From Hypsibius dujardini (Eukaryota > Tardigrada > Eutardigrada > Parachela > Hypsibiidae): a DNA stretch of 64,000 bases. Below the pieces are notes generated by a model. The model was given only the letters and a program-made list of their open reading frames with translations. It ran no database searches and was not told where the DNA came from. Shown here piece by piece: positions 57,216 through 64,000 of this stretch. The stretch covers positions 53,905 to 117,904 of the forward strand of contig LRSR01009584.1 in NCBI GenBank assembly GCA_001579985.1, written 5' to 3'. Positions within the stretch are counted from its first letter, which is position 1; each line of letters opens with the position of its first letter. The translations under genes and the position numbers were made by a program.

Positions 57216-59450
57216 AGTTTTGAAGGATCCACAATTTGAATTGCCCCACCGTCGTTGTTTCTACCCGGAGGATGCCGACTTCTTTGGCGTCAGACTGCTT
57301 AGGAAGTTCTCCCCCACAAAGGATCCCGATCCCAGTTTATGCACTTACATTGTTCTGCCCACGGGAAGTGTCCAGAATACGACTCTTGGATTACCCGCGC
57401 CCAGTGATAAAGTGATATGCAAACCGTGACTGAAAACTGGATGAATGTTGATTTTGGAGAATTTTATTGCAGACTTATTTCAGGCATTGGCAAAGTATAA
57501 AGAGCAATTCCTAAGCTCAAATTGATCTTCAGCGTGGGCAGTAAAAATCGCACAGACGAGCTCAGTGAAATGGCTGAAATGCAAGCTGGTATCGTCATGT
57601 TTGCCGCCTCCGTTGCGGCCAAGTCGCGAGGTTGGTTTCGGACGGGCTGGATGTCCATTGGGAGTGGGAGGCAAGCGCGTTCCGTTCAGACGAAATCCTC
57701 CTCCTCGCTCTTCTCAAGGTACAGTGTAAAAACAAGCGAGACCCATGGAGAGCCCGCAAAATTATAAGAACTAGATATTTCTGGTTGTACTTTAGTACCC
57801 GGTAACTCTGGTCTGGTACATATATAATTCTGACATATACATAGATATACATATAAAAATATAATATTTCATACATTATATATATATACATATGGGAACC
57901 TACTTACTAGAAGGACAGAGGAGTGTACTTGAATACATAACTCATACATACAATTTGTGTTATTTTGTTTTTATGTTCAAGGCAGTAGACCTAGTTCATG
58001 CTGTGTCCTACGATCAAGGCAATACAGTCTTTGCAACCCTCAACATAGCACACCACTCTCCGCTCTTTGGCGGCCCTTTGGGTGTCCCGTTCCAAGTCAA
58101 TCTCTTTAGTTTCTTCCAACTATAGTTCCTGGACTTCGAAGGACAGTCTTCCCATCGGCAGGCGTCCGTGCTGCAAGCCTGGTTCTTGGCGGGTATTCCC
58201 AAATCAAAATTAGTCAGCGGAGTACCGCTGTACCCCGTGCGGGACTCATTTTGCACAAAACAAAAATTGCCGAATATGCCCTATATGAACTGATAAAAAA
58301 AATGTATGCTTTATTTCGAAAGAAGATATGATGGTGACCCCGAATGCAACAAAAAAAACTACTTCTCAGTAAAAAAGGGGTGCAATAATTGGGCTCTTTA
58401 ATGAAATTGAAATTATCCCAATCGCATAACAATTGAGAAAGTTATTAGCGTGGACCCATACACCACTTTTTCTAAAGTCTAACATTTTTTAAATTTTTTT
58501 TAAAAAGGTCTCCCTCAATTAAGTGATGCACAATTGATTGAATATTTCTGATTTTTTTTTGTACAGTACAATGACATAAATCTATAGTTTGCCATTTTGG
58601 TTTTTTAGATTCGCTTCAAAGTTGAGGGAGATCTCAAGTACGGTCCATGGAACACAACTATAACAGTGTTGGTCCTTGGGTTTTCCGAAACAATTCTGAT
58701 TCAACAACCTGAATCTCAATTTTGAAAGAGATTCGGGTAGCCATCGAAGTGGGCTTTCCAATGCAGAAAATATTTTATCGATAGCACAAACACAATTCAG
58801 GCAGGGGCCTGCTAGGGCCAGTGCAAAAAGCTTTCCCGCATCTGATATGGCCGTGAATGGATCCTGGAAAACAGCAAAAAGACGTTCTTCGGCGCACCCA
58901 GCGCGAGTTAGGACCTGATGAGTGATTCCACCAATTTATTGGACTATTGGCCTTATTACGAGCTCTGTCGACGTATCAAACTGGACAATGTCACGGTGAT
59001 AAGAACGACAAACAAATTGCCGCGTCGCATGCCTTTCACGTCTACCTGGTGAGTCGGCTACGACAACGAGGAAACTCTACGGGGCAAGGTATCCAGTGTG
59101 GTTTTTTCCCACTTACACACTTTTTCCCAGTTTCCCACTTACCCGGCAATTTTTGAAAATTATTTATGGAGGTTTTCTCTCGTTGTAGGCAAACTGGATA
59201 AGCGCAAACAAGTTCGGAGGAATCTTCGTCAATGATGTCTCTTTTGATGACTTTTCCAAAAACTGTGGAACAAAATATCCACTCCTCCACGCTTTCAAGG
59301 ACGAACAATCCAAATTGGGGGGGGGGGAAATTCTTCCCCGGCAAAGCTTCTTGTTGTGTCGTAAACAGTTCAGGATGTGGTTCCTTTCTGATTACGAAAG
59401 AATGTTACTTTTCGGATGTTTGTTTTCCCAATTGTTACTCCAATAATAGA
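57216..59450 (+). pseudogene. GH18 chitinase-like pseudogene
   Basis: Pieces of a glycoside hydrolase family 18 barrel appear in order. Strand 1 region: CFYPEDADFF..DPSLCTYIVLP (57,216-57,422). Strand 3: ALAKYKEQ, then after a frame change PKLKLIFSVGSKNRTDELSEMAEM (57,482-57,610). The catalytic loop DGLDVHWEWEA comes after a second frame change (about 57,637-57,672). The inner-barrel motif is AVDLVHAVSYDQ..HHSPLFGG (57,982-58,110). LAGIPKSKLVSGVPLYPVR (about 58,190-58,245) follows. The last part is YWPYYELCRRI, TSTW, an in-frame TGA, VGYDNEETLRGK (to about 59,089), then ANWISANKFGGIFVNDVSFDD (from 59,189). The usual DGxDxDWE motif has His for the middle Asp but keeps Glu. At least two frameshifts and one stop argue for a pseudogene; sequence errors are the alternative. 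Confidence 0.78.
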
Positions 59451-59489
59451 GCACTGAATTTTCTTCTTGCAAACAACGATTCGGTATGA

Positions 59490-59652
59490 TGCAGTAAGCT
59501 TTGCCGATCAAAATTTGTTAAACCCAGAAGAGAACGATACCGCTTTCAAAGTTAAGGGTCTGTTTAACGACCGAACCGCTTATGGTTTTGACTGTACAGT
59601 GGACTTACTTGTCACGGAAAATCAACACATGTACCGACCCTTTTCGTACTGA
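59490..59652 (+). other. Possible coding exon, unassigned
   Basis: A frame of about 50 residues (ADQNLLNPEENDTAFKVKGL to NQHMYRPFSY and a stop) follows a GATGATGCAG acceptor-like site just after the chitinase-like pseudogene. Composition looks protein-like, but I recognise no domain. It could be the tail of the same gene or of a neighbour. Confidence 0.25.
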
Positions 59653-60015
59653 CCTGGCTCCTCTAATAAACCATGGCATTTGGAAGAGCCAGACATTGAT
59701 ACACTTTATACGTCCATTTAACCCGATCGTTGCACCAAAAGAGACTTAGGCACATATCGGTGGGATTTTAGGAAAATTAATGTGCTTTTAGTCCTAGTTA
59801 ATCTTAGATTAAGAAACGTCATCAGTGATCGATAGAGTTTGTGATGGTAGACGAATTAGCATGTAAAATCAATTATTTATTGATGCGATTTCTATGGTAA
59901 CCAAATTCTGCGAACGAAATCTTCCAAATATCATTTGGGTAAAGTATGAATTACTCAAGTGACGACTAACAATATAAACAGGTCCTGACACCGACCGGTT
60001 ACAGATATTTTCGGA

Positions 60016-61022
60016 GCAGGCGGAAGTGCACACGAAACCGGTTAAGGACAGGCATCACCGTGCCACAACTTTTGCAGAAGAAACAAAGTAATGACGTTTT
60101 TTCCATCTCGCTAGCGTGCATCTCCTTACTGACGTTGAATCGGATGACGTTGGAAACCGAAATCCCACCCTACCTCACATTTATGCTCGTAATTAATACA
60201 CCTATTTGCGTATGTGTTTGGCGCGCTGCAAAGCTCTCATGTCTGGACTAGAATGCTCGTCACATATACGTTTTCGGCTGTTGGCATAATAATTCGGAAA
60301 TCAACTATAAGAAGCGAGCTAATTCAACCGAAGAAACATATCACTCATCCTTCCGACTTTGAATGAATTGTGTTCTGCTCAGCTATACTCACTCAATCTT
60401 AAAGGGATTCTTTTTCTGAAATACTTTTACCCGATCAAACAATAAAGATGTCTGCCGCTATTGCTGCGATCTTTTTACTATGCGCTTGTGCTGTTCATGC
60501 CGGTAAGTTTTCATCATTAGCTACAATTAAGTTGTTATGAAAACAATGTAGAAATGTTCTAATTAAGATTGTGCTCTCTTGAAGGTCCCTACTCGTCTTA
60601 CGGAAGTCCTTCTAGATATCAATCCCCGCCCAGTTATCAATCCCCACCGAGTTATCAGTCACCTCCGAGTTATTACCAGGCACCACCCAGGTATCAGTCT
60701 CCTCCTAGCTATCAGGTCCCACAGAGCTACCAAGCTCATCAGAGCCACTAATCTCCACCCAGCTATCAGGCGCCACCCATTTATTAACAGCCTCAAGGAT
60801 GCTCGGTGGTTATAGGAAATGAGTTCTTCAATTACAATTAACTTTCACATTGGTTTAGTTTTAGTTTGTGCGCAATTTGTTGTCCCACTTGGGTGTGTTC
60901 CTTTTTATCGTTTTCTAATACATGTTTGATGATGCTTTATTGCATGTACAGAGCCTGAAAAGAATAACTGAAGGGGAGTTTTGAAGATTTCATCACGCGC
61001 GAACCAAGTGATCGGGTTCTTT
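60016..61022. repeat. Right arm of the 1-kb inverted duplication
   Basis: Inverse copy of 55,037-56,040. Similarity begins at GAGCAGGCGGAAGTGCAC and fades after GATCGGGTTCTTTGAG. Small indels and substitutions only, so the duplication is fairly recent. Confidence 0.9.
60448..60751 (+). CDS. Tyr/Pro/Gln-rich secreted peptide (right copy)
   Basis: Exons 60,448-60,502 and 60,585-60,751, phase 1 intron of 82 bp, 73 aa. Same signal peptide and YQSPPS repeat protein as the left copy, with three consecutive YQSPPS units. After the TAA stop the same frame continues SPPSYQAPPIY to a second TAA (the left copy reads SPPSYQAPPSY). The repeat therefore once ran further, and the stop in QSH-TAA is probably a later truncation shared by both copies. 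About 80 bp upstream of the ATG is TATACTCACTCAATC, a possible promoter region. Confidence 0.65.
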
Positions 61023-62946
61023 GAGCAGAAAGCTATACATAACACTTTCTTGTTCTTTGTTGTTCTTTTTGGCGTTACTGTTTCCGAATACGCATGGTTC
61101 ATTATACGTGGTGTAAAATGGACAAAAAAAAGACGACTCGTTGACCGCGCTAACTGATCCAGCATGTCATTGGCTCTAGTTTCAGCCTCATGTACTGACG
61201 GATGAAAATTTCGTCCAGCTACGGATATATTTTATTCGCACCTGTTAGCCCTACGCGGGGCCCGTTAAATTACTGCTACCATAACCGTTTTCCCTTCCCT
61301 TTTCAGACGTATTAGTATAATAGAGCTTTACCCGCACCGTTAGTTCTAGTCCGTGCGCAGTCAGCTCTCTCGGGAAGCATCTCATTTCAAGTCGTACACA
61401 AAAGATGGTACCGCATAACTAGAACCGATGCCTAACCCATTTATGGGCTCATTTATGGGTTCCCACATTCCCAGAATGGGAACGGTTGAAACTTTTTGGT
61501 GATTGATTGGTTGATCGCGGTTGCAACCGAACCATGCCAACACTAGTCCTCGGGATGAGAAAATTGTTTTACTGCCTGTACACACAATTTTGTTGGACTG
61601 ACTTGAATGCTTAACTGCCTCACGCATATGCAGTCAGCTGTAGATTTTATATAACTACAAAAAATCTGTAATATAGTGTAATGGAGCACAGACTTCGAAA
61701 ACGTTACTGCATATTTTAACTCCACACTTTAAATATGCAGTTTTAACTAAACACCAGGATAAAATTTGGTCTACATTTAAATAACGTCACCGATACGCTA
61801 ACCCAGAGGTCCGCTCCGCTACTGATCCGTTCCGCTTTGGCTAGGACTCAAATTTTCCGATACGTTAACTTCCGATAAACCCAATATAAATATTATTCGT
61901 AAGCTTTCTAGAAATAAAAAATTCTTTCTGATTTTGTTTTTTTGCAACGAAACAAAACCAGAAAACAAATTTAAACGGCCGCTTGCGGACACTGAAAGCC
62001 TCTCTTCGGTGGCGGTGACTCGACCTCCGTACTTTTAGAGGTCAAAAGGTCACCAGACTTTTTGTCACAGCCGACTATGGATAGTTGACCATCATTATTA
62101 TATATTTATGCCAGCTCGCATTGCGGGCATCTTACTCACCGAACCGTAACAACGTCAAATTACTAGTACTGTATGCTCATATATACTTAAACATTGCTGG
62201 GTTTGTTCTGTTTCATACTATCTGAACTGTGAGAAATTCTCCTGCGTCATTAAATACGTCCTCCATTGTTAAAAGTGATTTTAAAAGCAGTACACAGCCG
62301 TGGCTGTTTGAGGGTTCTTACAGGTAGAACTAAGACAACCCAACATGTGAAGCATGGGGTGGATAAAGGGGCAAAAAGGCAGTTTTTTCCAACATCAAAT
62401 CAAAACTGCTGCCTATTTTTAAAACTTAAGAACTTGTGGCCGTCTTGGGGTCCAGTTTTCAGTGGCCCACTTAGAGTTTTAGCATAATTTCAAAAATTGA
62501 GCTTGTTTCACGAAGTTTCGATCATTCTTCAACTTTTTTTTAACTCTGTTTTGCTGTTATTTTTGCTCCAAAAAAATCTATTCTGATTCAATATTTGACG
62601 GTGAAAATGTTCCCTGAAAATGTTTCGAAATCCCAGAGGTCAAATAAAATTAGACACCAGATCCCCAGAAGTCTTGCTTAAGCCTTGAAAAAAAAGCATT
62701 TTGCCTCTTTTGCCCAACCGTAGTCCACCTGTCAGGGGTCCTCATGGAAGACAGGTGAAAAACTTTAAAGTAACCCTTTTATACAGCACCCTTTCACGTC
62801 CGAAAATTATTTTGTCGACGCTGGTCACTTCCAGATGGAATTTTTCAACAACTGCTAAAATGACTTTTGCGGGACAAAACAAACCGCCAATTATTTTCGG
62901 CATTGCAGAAACCATCCACAGAAAAAAAATTAGTACCCCTCCATTA
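61023..62946. other. Gene-poor stretch
   Basis: No gene recognised. Moderately AT-rich, with a short CCCATTTATGGGCTCATTTATGGG repeat near 61,437. The 62,700-62,990 stretch is open on both strands without domains. Confidence 0.4.
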
Positions 62947-63441
62947 CTATATTGCTTCGTAAGCAAAGTTTCTCAATCCATCTATCCGTAACCGCTCTCG
63001 TTGAGCACCAGAAAATACAGGAGCTGTATTAGACCGCGTCATCATAAACCGTTGAGAAAACATTCTTGGTCCATTCCGCCGTAACACATCCGTCACATCC
63101 CGTAATGCTTTTAACTCCGAGGTCGGGGTTAAAGGGTTGTACCCATCCGCGTCGATACCTCGGGCACGCACGCCTTCCGACAGTTCATACGACTCGACTG
63201 GTTTTTCCCGTTCTGAGTTGTCTGCGTTGTTGTTGCTGGAACAGCCAAAAGTCGCAGACTTTACTAATCGCCCGGTTCGCTGCAGCAGGAGCCTCCCCAA
63301 TCCCCAGGCCGGCACGGGAGAGCCCTCGTGCAGCATAATCTCCGAGTAGCTCGGCGGAAGGAGATCCGGCTCGTCGGCGTGAAATGATCCCAGTCCCGGG
63401 GGACCGGGCCAATTAGACTCCCGCTCGTCCATCCCGAAGAC
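62947..63441 (-). CDS. 3' exon of an unrecognised PPxY-containing gene
   Basis: On the - strand, after a TATCTGCAG acceptor, about 164 codons run to a stop at 62,947. The exon starts VFGMDERESNWPGPPGLG and carries LLPPSYSEI, a PPxY motif that typically binds WW domains of NEDD4-type ubiquitin ligases. A basic Leu-rich part (GLGRLLLQRTGRLVK), a Ser/Asn-rich stretch and an Arg-rich C-terminal half (RRNGPRMFSQRFMMTRSN) follow. No membrane span lies in this exon. The rest of the gene should lie beyond 63,441, probably outside the window. PPSY-bearing cytosolic tails of membrane proteins look like this; I cannot name the family. Confidence 0.55.
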   Translation of the reverse strand, partial: VFGMDERESNWPGPPGLGSFHADEPDLLPPSYSEIMLHEGSPVPAWGLGRLLLQRTGRLVKSATFGCSSNNNADNSEREKPVESYELSEGVRARGIDADGYNPLTPTSELKALRDVTDVLRRNGPRMFSQRFMMTRSNTAPVFSGAQRERLRIDGLRNFAYEAI

Positions 63442-64000
63442 CTGCAGATATGGCAACGAGAAGAGAACCCATTTCAGTCTTGTTCCACTGCAGTTTATTC
63501 TCATCCCTTTTTTGGTTGGTTGGTTTTAATGCTTAACGTCGCAATGCAACCGGAGAAAAAACCTCCGCTCAAGGCAGCGACACTTTCTCGTCAAAAGAAC
63601 GCTAAAGAATAACTTGAAAGAGTTTCGATTGAGATATCAAGATGCCACAAATAGAAAACAGTATTCCGCAATCGCCCAACCTGAGCAGACGAGAAATACT
63701 GAAATGGCAAAAATACTGAAGTTGGGGCAGGAGGGTAAAATAAAAATACGATGGTCATGCAAATAGAATGTTTGTCCTGACCGCCATAACTTCCTTTCCC
63801 CTTTCCCCTTTCCCTTTCCCTTCCCCTCGATGATTTCCTCAAACTCAAATAATTTTGGAAGTCGGTGTTAGACGAAAATTAAAGGTCCCATTTTTTCATT
63901 TAATGCTTGACCAATTTTCGGCAGAAATTTTTCAACTTAACCATTTTTTGCTTTTTTTTTTATGTGAATCAGATCTCCGATAGGTGTGAGCTGACCAAAA
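63442..64000. other. Window-end sequence with polypyrimidine tract
   Basis: Probable intron upstream of the PPxY exon (- strand). A CCTTTCCC-type polypyrimidine array lies at about 63,788-63,828. From about 63,905 to the edge is the second copy of the dispersed repeat seen at 4,630-4,735. Confidence 0.5.

Noticed and set aside
59040-59056. TGA in the GH18 frame as a selenocysteine codon
   Set aside because: GH18 enzymes do not use selenocysteine at this site, and two frameshifts elsewhere favour decay.
55801-60240. A 63-residue frame (MPQLLQKKQSND..) identical in both arms of the inverted duplication
   Set aside because: It lies upstream of the peptide gene in each arm. Identity reflects the recent duplication, and I see no start context, domain or splice support.

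Overview
The window is animal nuclear DNA. Genes are split by short GT-AG introns, many of them 50-250 bp. The products are 7TM receptors, a receptor guanylyl cyclase with about 20 exons, a PAN-type secreted protein and a GH18 chitinase relative. The rest is dense with small TA-flanked inverted-repeat transposons, foldback elements and simple repeats. An ecdysozoan invertebrate is most likely. A tardigrade would fit the many orphan rhodopsin-like receptors and receptor cyclases, but that is my inference and I found no diagnostic marker gene.

Layout. 1-3.8 kb holds decayed transposon pieces. A complete three-exon GPCR lies at 3,852-7,286 (+). Its last exon begins a duplicated block (A, about 7.0-10.6 kb) that recurs as B (29.4-32.9 kb) and C (33.8-40.3 kb). 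B and C keep only the receptor's terminal exon plus a duplicated candidate small secreted peptide. Between A and B are three tandem receptor guanylyl cyclases on the + strand. GC1 (13.1-18.1 kb) is a pseudogene split by a 1,057-bp mariner-type MITE. GC2 (19,877-26,071) is nearly or fully intact. GC3 (27.8-28.9 kb) is a truncated, broken 5' piece.

Block C ends with an intact, intronless 192-aa HD-domain gene (39,017-39,595). It closely resembles bacterial PhnZ-type iron oxygenases of organophosphonate breakdown. Block A keeps only its first codons. Next come a decayed DD37D mariner transposase (40.6-41.3 kb, -), a Gly/Trp-rich secreted peptide exon (42.3 kb, -), a long gene-poor stretch, and a five-exon secreted PAN/apple-like gene (47,104-48,814).

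49-52 kb carries a second complete GPCR on the - strand, with a broken copy of its first exon beside it. 55.0-61.0 kb is a large inverted duplication. Each 1-kb arm carries the same two-exon Tyr/Pro/Gln-rich secreted peptide gene, and the spacer carries a broken GH18 chitinase-like gene. The window closes with the 3' exon of an unrecognised PPxY-containing gene (- strand).

The genes do not form one pathway. Most are sensory or signalling receptors and secreted proteins, in a region shaped by tandem duplication, pseudogene formation and transposon insertion. All exon coordinates are hand-read from splice signals, reading phase and family motifs.
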